DNA of 64,000 bases from Lepidostoma basale (lineage: Eukaryota > Arthropoda > Insecta > Trichoptera > Lepidostomatidae), in assembly GCA_022606425.2 (NCBI GenBank), contig JAHDVF020001361.1, positions 372,001-436,000 on the forward strand. Direction: 5' to 3'. Both the position numbers and the translations under genes were made by a program. The notes beneath the pieces are model-generated. The model saw only the letters and a list, made by a program, of their open reading frames with translations. It did not search any database and was not told where the DNA came from. Positions 12,131 to 23,745 of this stretch are shown here, piece by piece (positions within the stretch are counted from its first letter, which is position 1; each line of letters starts with the position of its first letter).

Positions 12131-15100
12131 ATGTTCCGTCTCGTTATACTTGTGACAGTTTTGGTCCTGGCCTCTGGTGAGTGATAAGTTCATTCCATTT
12201 CTTCAGATAAATCAGGGGGTATTTCGAGAACTCAGCCGTACTGGAGAAAGTTGGTATTTTTGTTCCTGATAGATATCTCCGACAGCGACAGAATAGATTG
12301 TTTTACCTACCGGCCGCCAGAACCGACCTGACTCTGGTGACACCTGTGGGAAAAGCAATTAGTCTGCTGAACACAACTCCTCAGAGATCGACGTCTTTTA
12401 TATTAGTGAAAGTACGTTCAGAAGACAATACTCTTGACTTTAGGGAGTATCTTGCCTTTCTAAAGTCGAACCATCTCTTATGCGTTCGTGGTATTATTTA
12501 TTATATTTTACCTGTCCTCAACGCCTCAAACTTTAATTTTGTTTGTAACATCTTCTGAGAAAATAAACTGATTAGATTAGATTTGATTCATTAGACGCTA
12601 TTTGTTTTATTCACTCTATACCTTTGTTTCTGTGAATGGTGCACTTAAAGTTGTCATCGCAAACAAAAGTCTATCAAAAAAAGCTAGAATGGCACTGCAC
12701 AATGGTGTTCTTCTACCGACCCTTAAGTATGGAAGCGAAGCATGGAACTGGCAAAAGAAGGATGAAATTAGAATAAATGCAGTAGAAATCAAATCAAATC
12801 AATTTATTTTCTCAAAAGATATTACAAAGAACAATTTTAGTTTAAGGCGAGAACAGGTAAAACATCAAAATATATAATACCAGGAACGCATGAGAGATGG
12901 TTCGAGATTAGGAATACAAGATATTCTCCAAAGTCAAGAGTAATTGTCTTCTGAAAGAACATTCACGAATATGAAAGACGTCGATCTCCGAAGCGATCAT
13001 GTTCAGCAGTTTGATTGCGAAATGAAATGAGATCTCTTAGACGAATGTGTGGATACTCTGTGTATGATAGAGTGTCGAATGAAAATATAAGAAGTGAATG
13101 CGGTGCGAATGATGGTGTTATGAACAAAATAATGAAAGGATCATTAAGATGGTTTGGACATATGAAAAGAATGAATAAAGAAAGATTGGTAAAAAATTAT
13201 ATTTTAACGATGTAAATGGAACCAGAAATAGAGGAAGACCGAGGAAAACGTGGCACGATCAAATAAATCAAATATTGAATGTCGGCCATGTGAGGAGTCA
13301 GAGAAATCGACGCGCGTGCATGACACGATGTATGAATGTTGAGGAACGAGAGAAATATGTCAGGAAAGAAAAGTGTGGCAGTCCATTCCTTCTGCCTACC
13401 TCTTCGGGGAGGCGGCGTGATGGTTAGTTAGTTAGTTAATTAGTTACTTCTGTTTATTTATTTCTACAAATAACGCGTACTTCCTAACGTGGTTAATTTA
13501 GGCTTGTAATTCCATATCTGTTCGCCAAAAACGATAATTTGGTTTACATTTTACAGTTTTTGAAAGTTTTAAAGAAAGAAAATAGGAAAGTGCTACTTTT
13601 TTAATTAATATTTTTACACATACTTAGTAGTTATTGAGCTTTTAACCTTTAAACCCCAGTGCGCTGCGTGCAATAAAGGTAGCCCACTGCCCAAGCAAAT
13701 ATACGCGCGACTTACGACCTACGCGTAGCTGTTATAAAAATAATTATATCTCTAAAATTATTTATCCTATTAAGGTAAAATAAAAAGCAATATGTAAATA
13801 TAAGATTGTTTATAATTTACAAAAGTTTTATTTGTAAATTTTCATAGTTTATATAATTACACATTAAAGTTAAAGAACATATCGTGGGTATTCTGCAAAA
13901 AAGCACTAAGTCAAAAGTTTGCTGTTTTGACTTAATGGTGAGGTTACACTGTTGAAAAAATACTCTACAATCTGCAAAAACGCACTAAGTCCTATCTACA
14001 CTACAAGTCGAGATATTTTCTGTAATAAGTCAATATAACATAAATCCGTTCAGGGAAAAAGCGCCAAGGGACTTAATGCATACATTTTTATGATAAATTA
14101 TCATTCATACTTTCCCTGCATACATTTAAGATGATAAATTATCAATATTTCGGATGTATTGACTGAAAAAAGTGTGAGATTGTTGAACGGTGACATGATA
14201 TCCTGGAGATGTCTAGTAAGTGATGTCTACATGCTTCGCCCTGGGGCAAATGTGGCAATTATTATTTTATTTATATTCTCTTTTTACTAATTAATTATTA
14301 TTTTTCCTAATGTAATAGGTACTGTACATAAAATAAAATTATTGCACAACTTTTTTAATTAAAGAAGATAAAAACATTTCTCACAAAGTGACTATAGTAG
14401 GTACAATGTGACTTCAATTCGAATACCTTACTGTGGTATTATGTATCAGAGAAAATGCAATAAGTCACGTTAATCCACTATTTTTTTGAAAAAAATGTGC
14501 TGATAGTTCAGTCATTATTTATTAAACCATTAAATAAAATATAGTTAATAGATCGATTTACCATTTTTTCAAATTGGCTTAGCAAAGTTTGGTATAAAAA
14601 AAAAGTTATATCCTTACAAACTTTGAACTTCAATTATCTCAAAAGTAGTAATTTTGACTTAGTGCTTTTTCGCAGAATATCCACGATATACGAGTACATA
14701 AAAAATATATATTAAATATAAACATTCACCACAGCAATGTGACTACAACCGTAAACTTCAGAAGATGACGAAAAAGTGGTAGTGGCGTAGATTGTGTGTT
14801 TTATTAGGCGGACCGTAATAAAACACAATGCATATCCCAAGAGTGTACCTTGTGATGCAGGTATAAACACTAAAATTACGCATCATGACAAAAATATTTA
14901 TCGGAACCGAAAACAAAATCTCTTATTCTTATTCTTCTTCCTCTTAGTTTAGGTCGTATGACCTGTTTGTGACGGTGGGCTGTCCTGGGATGATGATGTC
15001 CAGCCATCTCTCAGCTTATCTTGCTGCTTGGGTTGTCATCTTTAACAATTCTTGTATTCTCCATGCGGTCCACGTGGTATCTCCAAAAGCGCCTTCTGCT

Positions 15101-18100
15101 TCTTCCCCATCTCACTATTGTCTTCAACACCACAGACAGACCTTATTGTTTCATTTCTGATCCGATCTCTGAGGGTTTTACCTGCGATGGAGCGTAGTGT
15201 TCGCATTTCTGCTACTCTAAAAAGGTTCTTAGTTCTATTGGTATCGGCCCTGACCTCTATTCCGTACGTCATGATGGGGCGAATGCGTGCCTTTTACATC
15301 CTGAAAAAAAAATCATGGATCGGTATCTCAAAGACATTTTTTACATAAACTAATATTCATATTTTGAATACTATTGCCATAAATCAGTGTAATCCGATAG
15401 CGAAATCACCGGTCCCGTACGGGACTGCTGGGCGACTAAAGGTTAATAGCATATACCGAATACCCTTACGATAGGCGCAACAAAGAGATAACTGTCATAT
15501 TATATTTCTTTCGCATGGTTTTATGTATATTTCCTTTGATGTTCTTTTCTCCACTCTTTACATCGATTTAGCTCGCGCTGTAATGGTGGAAAGATTTTAA
15601 CAAAATAATAATGAAATATGGATATATCGCAGAATATTTTGAATACCATAGACAGGGAGAGTCATATAATGAAGGAAGAAAAAAATCGTCAAGATCATAA
15701 ACCACAGGAAACTGGAATGGTATGGTATCCGTGGCTCTATCCCACGGAATTTCTTTTGGGAATGCTCGGAACCAATTCTCTACCGCTTCAAAGATATCGA
15801 CATCGCATAACCAATTTCTTAAGATTACTCAGGGGATATTTCGAGAACTCGGCCGTGCTGGAGGGTGTTGATCTTTTTGTCCCTGACAGATATATCCGAC
15901 AGCGACAGTACATATTGTTTTACCTACCGGCCGCCAGAACCAATCTGCCTCTGGTGACACCGGTGTGAAGAGCAATTAGTCTGCTGAACGAGGTCTACTC
16001 GGAGATCGACTTCTTTCATATTAGTGAGGGTACGTTCAGGTGACAAATACTCTCGACTTAAGAAAGTATCTTGTCTTCCTAATGTCGAACCATCTCTAAT
16101 GCATTTCTAGTATTATGTTGTAAGTGTATGATATTTTACCTGTAGTCAACAGATGCCTTAAACATGTATGCAGTTTGTAATGTATTTTAAAGAGGCAGAG
16201 TCAGAAACGATACGGTGAGAGAAAAAACAAAGGTCACTGACATCATCCACCGGGTGGCGACTCTAAAATGGCAATGGGCAGGTCACGTAACCAGAAGCTC
16301 AGACGAAAAGTGGACAAGAAGACTGGTGACTAGGAGACTGTGGGCGGCAAAGAGAAGTGCAGGGCGACCGCAACTACGGTGGAAGGATGATCTGAACAGA
16401 CACGTCGGAATAACCTGGATGCAGTTTGCACAGGACAGAGTGACATGGAAGCGAATGGAGAAGGCCTTTGTCCAGGAGTGGGCGAGAATAGGCTGAGGAA
16501 GAAGAATGTTTTTGAGTAAGTAGACTGATTTGATTTGATTTGAATACTTCAGGCACATTATGAGAAACGATAAATACAAAGAGGTGCAACTGATCATCCA
16601 AGATAAAATTAACGGAAAATGAATTGTCGGGAGAAGAAGAAAAACCTTGCTGTGTTAGATAACCTTCTATAATGATTCAGTTGCAGGAAAACCTGAAAAC
16701 CTGCTTAAAGCTGATTTATCAAGGGTATAACTAGCCATATTGTTGTCCAACTTTCAATAAAAATATACATTGTTTTTGTACCACCAAAAAATCTTATTCT
16801 TTCTCTATGTAGGCTTTGTGGCCTGTTCCTTAAGAGGAATTGGCCTCCTGCGAGGCCGACTCCCAGCTGTCAATCCATTTCTTTGGTGGTCTGCCCGGGA
16901 GTCAAATCAAATCAAATCAAATCAAATCAGTTTATTTTCTCAAAAGATATTACAAACAACAATTATAGTTTAAGGCAGAACAATTGAGAACAGGTAAAAC
17001 ATAAAAAAATATTTAATACCAGGAACGCATGAGAGATGGTTCGACAAAAGGAATACAAGATACTGAACGTACTTTCACGAATATGAAAGACGTCAACCAT
17101 GTTTAGCAGTTTGATTGCTCTCCCCACCGGCATCACCAGAGGCAGGAACATAAAGATAGATAGCCTCCAAGAGGACGGAATTCTCAAAGAATCCCCTGAT
17201 AAGTCTGAAGAAATGGGTAAGTGTGCACCCATCCCTCTTTATCTGTAAACTATTGGTCCCCTGCATGCCCAAGAGGAATGCAGTGGGATAAAGCCACGGA
17301 TAGCTACCAAACTCCCTCATGTAGAGATATCTCAGAAATATTTTCTGAACCCTCTCTAACATGAGCGAGTATCTCGCCTCGTGGGGATTCCATATTACCG
17401 AACCACACTCGAGCCGGCTCCGGACCAATGAGTTATACAAAATTCGCAAAACATAGGGATTCCTGAAAACTCTACCAGTTCGGAGGATAAATCTCAACAT
17501 TTTCAGTGCAACTCCACATATTCTCTCTATGTGAGTATGGAAAGTCAGCCTACTTTCATAAACAATACCAAGATCCTTTATCGTTGAAACACGCTTAATT
17601 TGCTGGTTATCCATTGTGTATCTGTATCGTCTACCTTGGGGTTGGCCATGCAACACAATCAGGGGTAGTCTGGATGCATCCATTCTCCTAACGTGTGCAT
17701 ACCAGTATCTTCTTCTTTGCCTTCCCCACCTAACGACATGCTGGACCTCGAATATCTCCCTTATCCTTGAGTTCCTTATTTTATCTCGTTGTGTTTTGTC
17801 AGATTTGTTTCTGAGCGTCTTCATTTCTGACACTCTGGGCGCGTTTTTTGTCATTGTGGTGTCCGCCCTGCACTCGATCCCATATGTGATAATGCGTCGA
17901 CAAAAATTTATCAATAAAAATGCATGTACTCGTATTCTGTATTGTATCAGGTGCCAGTTTGCCGAAAATTCAGTCCCCCATCCTAGGCGGGCAGCAAATA
18001 ACCATTAAAGAAGCTCCATGGCAAGCTGCTCTTCAATATGACATCACAGGCAACGGGGACTATTATCTTCGATGCAGTGGCGTTCTTGTTGGAGTTCGTG

Positions 18101-21100
18101 CCGTTCTCACCACCGCTACATGCGCCAGAGGGTAAGAAAAGTGCAAACGAATTCTTAAACCGAACACTCTCAACGGAAGAACAGTTTTTTTGGTCTCACC
18201 CCCGCGGAAAACTTATGATCTCCTTTCCATATTTAATTATTTCATACATTACATTGCATATATTAAATAACAGAGGAAGATCGATCATTATGCTAATGTG
18301 ATTAATATTATTGAAAAAAATAGTGGCTAATAGTGTAGTCATTTAGGATGGGGACAGTGTTCGTATTTACGAAACGATATATAGGGTGAAAATAATTACA
18401 TTTTGTTTTTTGAATGTATGCAAACACTTGTATACAAATACTGGATTTTACCCATTACGGGTGTATTAATCATTTAGCATCAATTGTATCTCAATAGAGA
18501 AGAAGATGCAAATTATTTGGAAACAAAATATGGTGGTGTTCCTAGAAGGGCGGAATGGGGAATGTTGTATTACATAAAGCGATCGCTTAACCCAACCAAT
18601 GACAGGTCATAAGTCCTGTAAACGCCTCGACCACCATATTCTGTTTCCAAATAATTTACATCTTCGTCTCTGTTGAGAAACAATTAATGTAAAATAATTA
18701 CTTAACAATGCTGTCTTGAAAGTTGGCCGGCCAGGCTGTAAGCACCATCAACATTTTTTCTAACATGGAGATTTATGGGGCCGCATATACCGCCATATCA
18801 GATTTGCGTGAAGTTACTATGTGTCTCGTGCCGCGATCTCATTTTATTTCGATTATAAATGTGAAATGAATTAATCAGTATTATTACTCCTTATATAACT
18901 TGTTACAAACATTTTAATATTATACATTTGTATTTCTGCAGTACAAGTATATCAACTTGACGGCAAAATTGACGGCCTTCGTGGCAGAGTGGTTACGAGC
19001 TCTGACTTCCATGCCGAAGGTCCTGGGTTCGATTCCCAGCGATGGCAGTGTGATTGTCACACTGTCTTTGGTCTTGTGTAGAATTCACGTGACAATAAAA
19101 TGGCGATAGATTGGCTACCTATCACATGTCACGAGAATCAATATAATAGCTAAAAAAAATTGTATACAGTAATTGGGTCCAAACGACCTGTTGTGTACAT
19201 AAAAAAAAAAAAAAAAAAAAAAACTTAAATGCCTAACCTTTATTCACCAAAGATTCTACATAACTTTTTCAAAGAATAATTGATTGTTAAAAATGTTTAT
19301 TTTTATCAGTTGTTTTCAAAATGTCGCGATATCTTTTCACATTTTTTTGACAATTGACAGCTGTCAGAACAGATCGGCCCCACATTTTGTTCAACATAAC
19401 GGTAAACAGGCATTGTTATTTTAAGAAACAATTTTTCTAACATAAATACACCACTCTTGTCTACCTGGACTTATATTCAATATCAAATTGACGACCAAAT
19501 ATTATACATGTATTTTTCTACTTCTATTTCTGCTTTATTTATAACTGTATCCTGTTTTTTCTCGAAGCCTGTTCTTGGGATTTAGTCTTTTAACTATTTC
19601 GTCATCTTTTAAGTGGTCTTCCTGGAGTTCGGCGTCTTTTAGAAAACGCTCTCTATACGTGATCTCTCACGTAACATCTTCTCAGTCTTCAAGATCGCTC
19701 TACATTATCCATTTGATTATGTCAATTATTGATATTTTTACAGAGTAGGTACCTATCGGATTTATGAAGATGCGTGTCGGATCTGGTCAACACAACACCG
19801 GGGGGATAACTTACACGGTCATGCAGGTGATCAAGCACCCCAACTACAACCCATTAACGTATGACTTTGACGTTGCTCTTCTCTTCGCACCAAAAGACAT
19901 CGTCCTCGGCAGCGGCATTGGCCGTGCCGCCCTGCCCCCTTCAAGCCTAAAGATACCATCTGGATCCATCGCACAAGCCAGCGGCTGGGGCGCTGTCATA
20001 GTATGTTTTAACATTCTTTCTTTTCTTTATGTGTCATACCGGCATTTCGGCCACCAACTTCAACGTGATTATCTCAGTAGAAAAAACGAAAGCCATGACA
20101 TTCTCAAAAGACCCCAAAGGTCCGTTTACACTAGACAGTGACCGTTACGTTACCGACGTAGCCTTGAATGCTATAATAAAATCACCATCAGGAGAGTTGA
20201 TAAGTGTCAGTTTTACGTCTGCGCGTCTTTTATCAACTCTCCCGACGGCTATTTCCACCTTGTTTTCTGCGGTTTTGAACAGTGATGAGATGCTACTTCT
20301 GAACCATTGTCATAAATTGTGCAGCCAAGAGATTATTTATCGACCTCTGATCCTCTTCTTCCTGGTATTTTTCCCTGAATTATCAGTTGTAGGAGTTGGT
20401 ATTTTCTTCATTCATTACGTGACCAAAGTATTGCAGTTTCCTTGTTTTTTACACTGTCGAGGAACTCCAGATGCTTTATCATCACTTGGAGAACAATCTT
20501 ACTGGGAATTCTGTCTCTCCAAGTTATTTTAAGTATTTATCTATATACTCGTATATCCAGAGTTCAAATGATTATATCCCTCCTCTTCTCTCTGTCGCAT
20601 CAGTCAGTGTCCAGACATTTATACCATATTACAGCACTGGAAACTCATAACAACGGACAGTACACATTTTGAGATCTAAGGAAAGGTCTTTATTGGTTAG
20701 GATGTCTTGCATCTTCATGAAGACTCCGAGACTATGATCCCATCTCCCATTGACCATACATCTTAGATAATTTTTATGAGTTTACACACTCTAGTCTTAT
20801 ATTGTTTACGGCAATGTAGGGAAGAGGGGGCGAAGTGGGGTTCTTAATGTTTGGTGACTCTTAAAATCGGGTATTGAAGAAGAAGATCGTATTTAAGCTG
20901 AAATTTATTATTTAGTATCTGCTGCATACTTTTGCATATAAACTTTCATTTTAATATTGTAAATTTTGGCTCTATGAGCAATATTGTTAAAAGTGGGGTA
21001 GCAAGAGGGGCAAAGTGGGGTATACAATTAATGATAAAGCAAAACAATGGATTTATAAAAAATAATTAAGATTTATTAATTAAAATTACCACTTATAACA

Positions 21101-21613
21101 ATTGATATGCAAATCAGAATCTAATGACTAATTATCAACACACATAGCACACATATGAGTCGCTTCATCATCCTCTTCATCCTCTCCTGCGCAAGAGCAA
21201 TGTGATCATAGATTGCACTTAATGCGCTTAATCCATCCCTCTGATGACTGAGACCAGAGATAGCCACATTAAATGCAATTAGCAAAAATTTAAACATTTA
21301 TGGAATTTTTGTATTTTTCCAGCCTGGTACCGAATTCTCTGACAACCTGAACAGAGTCGAACTAGTGGTGGTAGATCAAACTTCCTGCGTCAGCACTTAC
21401 TCCGGCACCCAAGAGGTGACAGAGAGAATGATTTGTGCAGGGCTGGAGGACGCTGGACCATGTGAGGGAGACACCGGTAGTCCGTTGATGCTGGACAATG
21501 TTGTGGTAGGTCTCTACATCTGGGCCAACGAATGTGGATTGGCTGGCTTCCCGGCGATCTATAAATATGTCCCGACTGTGGTGAACTGGATAGATGACTA
21601 TCTATATTGGTAA
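12131..21613 (+). CDS. Serine protease homologue (chymotrypsin fold, non-catalytic), possibly a pseudogene
   Basis: There are four exons: 12131-12176, 17951-18131, about 19744-20000 and 21323-21613. Exon 1 encodes a signal peptide (MFRLVILVTVLVLAS). Junctions 1/2 (phase 1) and 3/4 (phase 0) have good GT/AG sites and join in frame. The mature start ILGGQQ, APWQAAL, the FDVALLF aspartate, GWG and the C-terminal VVNWIDDYL helix show the S1A trypsin/chymotrypsin family. The catalytic His site reads TTATC (TAAHC expected) and the Ser site reads GDTGSP (GDSGGP expected), so His and Ser are both Thr and only Asp remains. No Arg/Lys precedes ILGG. The S1 position appears to be Gly. Exon 2 ends in phase 2, but no acceptor near 19743-19770 restores the frame of HPNYNPLTYDFDVALL; a one-base excess near 19767-19770 would explain it. 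It is therefore a secreted homologue or a recent pseudogene. Intron 1 (5.8 kb) is full of LINEs. Confidence 0.75.
12198..12590 (+). mobile_element. LINE-B 3' fragment in protease intron 1
   Basis: Starting 20 bases after the exon 1 donor, LINE-B sequence (FFRXIXGYFENSAVL region, then RLFYLPAARTDLTLVTPVGK) runs to the end AATAAACTGATTAGATTAG. It is frameshifted and inactive. Confidence 0.8.
12630..13440 (+). mobile_element. RTE-A LINE copy split by an antisense LINE-B
   Basis: The RTE-A coding end is present in two halves (LKYGSEAWNWQKKDE upstream, MRSLRRMCGYSVYDRVSNEN downstream). Between them lies a LINE-B 3' end in antisense, about 12789-13018, beginning AAATCAAATCAAATCAATTT. The RTE copy keeps its GACGG/GGCGTGATGG-(GTTA)n end. 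The nesting shows that the LINE-B insertion is the younger event. Confidence 0.8.
13879..14689. mobile_element. Non-coding DNA transposon with 38-bp inverted ends
   Basis: The ends 13879-13916 and 14652-14689 are near-perfect inverted repeats; the left end starts ATATCGTGGGTATTCTGC and the right ends GCAGAATATCCACGATAT. The 811-bp interior is AT-rich with no coding sequence; CTGCAAAAACGCACTAAGTC recurs at about 13971. The superfamily is not recognisable. It lies in intron 1 of the protease gene. Confidence 0.7.
14950..15290 (-). mobile_element. RTE-type LINE remnant (family E)
   Basis: The minus-strand frame 15042-15272 reads MTYGIEVRADTNRTKNLFRV then MRTLRSIAGKTLRDRIRNET, the C-terminal region of an endonuclease/reverse transcriptase. 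The 3' part continues to about 14950. The same family occurs at 16800-17914, 41845-42215, 46985-47170, 52550-52915 and 57145-57240. Confidence 0.75.
15715..16545 (+). mobile_element. LINE-B copy split by an RTE-C2 insertion
   Basis: LINE-B coding sequence (WLYPTEFLLGMLGTNSLPL, FENSAVLEGVDLFVPDRYIR) runs to a 3' UTR that breaks at about 16190. The (GATTT)n end resumes at 16508. Between them lies an RTE-C2 piece (16215-16496 open: VATLKWQWAGHVTRSSDEKW, QLRWKDDLNRHVGITWMQFA) with a GAGGAAGAAGAA end. 16560-16790 shows nothing recognisable. Confidence 0.78.
16800..17914 (-). mobile_element. Family E LINE with LINE-B inserted in frame
   Basis: Family E sequence (17914 to about 17633; MINFCRRIITYGIECRADTT, HAHVRRMDASRLPLIVLHGQ-like) is interrupted after GQPQGRR by LINE-B (about 17632-16900, ending AAATC repeats). 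It then resumes at 16899-16800 (PPKKWIDSWE-like). The insertion joined the two reading frames, so 17914-17093 is a single open frame of 273 codons. The block ends only 36 bases before protease exon 2. Confidence 0.8.
18395..18690 (+). repeat. Dispersed repeat X, partly palindromic copy
   Basis: The words GTATACAAATACTGGATTTTAC and TTGTATCTCAATAGAGAAGA define this family; the 3' half here folds back (CCACCATATTCTGTTTCC). It is non-coding. Other copies are at about 23280, 24955, 29600, 48140 and 57590 (some reversed), always joining the TGGATTT.CCCAT module to the GACCTGTCATTGGTTGGGTT module. Class unknown. It lies in protease intron 2. Confidence 0.65.
18970..19222 (+). mobile_element. tRNA-derived SINE (best copy)
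   Basis: The head has Pol III-like boxes: an A box in TGGCAGAGTGGTTACGAG and a perfect B box GGTTCGATTCC. A conserved body follows (GTCACACTGTCTTTGGTC, GACAATAAAATGGCGATAG), then a long A run. It lies in intron 2 of the protease homologue. Further copies: 39410-39615 (-), 41070-41275 (+), 55475-55650 (+). 19223-19740 is AT-rich with no feature. Confidence 0.85.
20030..20260 (+). mobile_element. LINE fragment and short hairpin in protease intron 3
   Basis: 20030-20130 reads NFNVIISVEKTKAMTFSKDP, a reverse-transcriptase fragment (the KTK motif after the active site). At 20191-20253 GGAGAGTTGATAA and TTATCAACTCTCC form an inverted pair. The remainder to 21320 has low-complexity words (GTGGGGTA) and no gene. 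Confidence 0.5.
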
Positions 21614-21639
21614 AACACATTCGAATAACTTTTTAAATC

Positions 21640-22400
21640 GCAAAACGTTATTCTGCTGTTCAGAGATACATTTCGGATGATACTCATCCTTCTTCAGTGT
21701 ACAAATTTTAACAATGGTTATGATTTTGTACAAATCCGTTACTTATAAATATGAAAGAGGTGAAGTAATTATATGTCTATAGTAGAGGTAATTAATATTA
21801 AGGATTTTACGGTTAGTGGGAATATATAAAACAATTTTTTATAATTTATGTAATGATTTTTTATGAATTAAAACACTGTTTTTTTTTTAACAATGTTTCG
21901 CTATTTTTTCTCAAGATTTCTTTGAAGGCAACCTTTATCGTATGGAGAACGATAAAAACTCTCAGTTTATATTGTTCTTCCGATGATGAATATGTAAAAC
22001 CTTCGAAACATGTCTTCTTCTTCTTCAAATGCCCTGTCGGGTCCCCCCAACGTTGGCGATCACCTCTGTGCCGCTCAGAACAGCTCCTCCACACTTCGGA
22101 TGCCGGTCCCTTCCCTCTCGTTTCGCAGCCAGGACATCTGTCTCCTACCGGGCCTCGGCGTCCCTCAATTTTCCCCTCCAATATCAATTGGAGAAGATGG
22201 TACTTTTCCCACCGCAGTATATGACCCAGATGTGAAATCTTTCGAACCTTAATAGTTGATAACAGTTCCCTGTCAACTCTAGCTCGCCTCAGGACTTCGG
22301 TATTGATAACCATGTCTGTCCAGGGAATTCTGAGCATTCGGCATTTGAGCCACATTTCAAATGCTTCCAGTCTGTCGAAACATGTCAATAAAAAAAAATA
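21640..22400. repeat. Hammerhead-like fold-back element split by a LINE
   Basis: At 21660-21701 the minus strand reads CTGAAGA, a six-pair stem (GGATGA..TCATCC), GAAA, then TGTATC: all hammerhead core bases are present but stem I is weak. At 21978-22014 (+) a second, decayed motif (CCGATGA..TTCGAAACATGTC) is interrupted by a family D LINE. The word TCGAAACATGTC is duplicated at 22003-22014 and 22375-22386. The element lies directly downstream of the protease stop codon. Confidence 0.6.
22015..22374 (-). mobile_element. RTE-type LINE fragment (family D) with 12-bp target duplication
   Basis: The minus-strand frame gives LEAFEMWLKCRMLRIPWTDM, LRRARVDRELLSTIKVRKIS and LILEGKIEGRRG, the C-terminal zone of a non-LTR polyprotein. 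TCGAAACATGTC flanks it on both sides. It is 5'-truncated. Confidence 0.8.
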
Positions 22401-22479
22401 ACCTCAAATGTTGAAAAACTAATTCATAAATTAATTTCATTGTGTTCCCCAGTGTAAATGCCTTTAGTAAACCAAAAAA

Positions 22480-22630
22480 TGGCGATGAGGTTCGCAACCC
22501 ACCACACCGCGTCTCCCGCGGGGCGAAAAGAGAAGGATGGAGTGCCGCATCAGTAAAAGTGTGATAGTCCATTATTTCTGCCTACCCTTTCGGGGAGACG
22601 GCGTGATGGTTAGTTAGTTAGTTAGTTATA
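22480..22630 (+). mobile_element. Short element with RTE-A tail (truncated)
   Basis: Only the GC-rich module (GGCGATGAGGTTCGCAACCC) and the CGGCGTGATGG-(GTTA)n tail remain. 22630-23270 has no recognisable feature. Confidence 0.7.
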
Positions 22631-23279
22631 ATATAAATAGACAAAGACCAGAATATCGTCAAGAAAGAGTACAAGAATATGTTGGATACAACAGAGCGAG
22701 TGAGGTCATTGAATCTTGTTCATATTCTGAATCTAATTATGAATTTTGTTCTGATTATTATTGTATGACAGAAGTGTATAAAATAAAAGAGAACAATTTG
22801 GCGTTGTTCATTGTGAAATCTTAACGTGCGTAAAAAACAAACATTAACATACATTAAAAGTCAAAACTTATTACTTATTACAATTGAACAGTGAACGATT
22901 TTAAAGGGTAGAAAATCTTTTCTTCCGTGAATATTTCACGGGTTGCAACTATTACAATTTATAGTATTACATTATTTAAAAATAAATTAATTTATATAAA
23001 TTCAATTATTTTATTTATTATCTTCTTCGGTTTGTTTGGAGCTCGAGCTTTCTCGAAATAATACTGGAACGCCAAAATTAACGCATGTTGTAAAATTAGA
23101 ATAAGTTAAATAAACTTTTAAAAGTATTTTCTGATCGCAAAATTATGAAAATAATTTATGTTATATGTATTAGTACATTAAATTAGTTTTCGTATTAGGA
23201 GTCATCGACCCCTAGACCGTCTAAGCGCCCCCCAAATACCATTTTATCTGCTGGTACCCCATTTTACGTTTTGTATTAT

Positions 23280-23745
23280 AACATTTTTTTGATTGTATAC
23301 AAATATTTATACACGAATACTGGATTTCACCCATTGCGGGTTATCAATTCAAGAATTAATTGTATCTCAATAGAGACGAAGATGCAAATTGGAAACAGAA
23401 TATAATTATATGATAAAAATGTTGTAAACATAACTGGTTCAAGTTTGGCATATAGATAGGAGTGACATCTCCAGGCGGCTTCTAACAATGTGCTAATGGC
23501 GGTAGCCTTTCACATTGTGTTAAAAAGATGTTCTGCTTAATGCTTAATAAACACAAATCTTCATAGATGGCGTAAGTATGTAGATTGTATAAACTTCCAC
23601 GTGAAGAGTAGTCTTGGAGTTTAACATATATACAACTTCCAAAAAGTTTGTCAGACATGGTGATCATAAGAAGGAAGGTGGAATGGGGAATGTTGTATTA
23701 CATAAAGCGTGCCCTCAACCCAACCAATGACAGGTCATCATATAG
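23280..23745 (+). repeat. Dispersed repeat X
   Basis: The copy has TACTGGATTTCACCCATTGC, TTGTATCTCAATAGAGACGA, and then the reversed second module ending CCAACCAATGACAGGTCAT. It is non-coding. 23745-24160 has no recognisable feature. Confidence 0.6.

Noticed and set aside
16374..16601. Small minus-strand frames across LINE ends
   Set aside because: They are reverse readings of RTE-C2 and LINE-B sequence with no independent support.
18970..19060. A functional tRNA gene
   Set aside because: A and B boxes are present but the arms do not fold into a full cloverleaf, and the same unit with a SINE body occurs four times.
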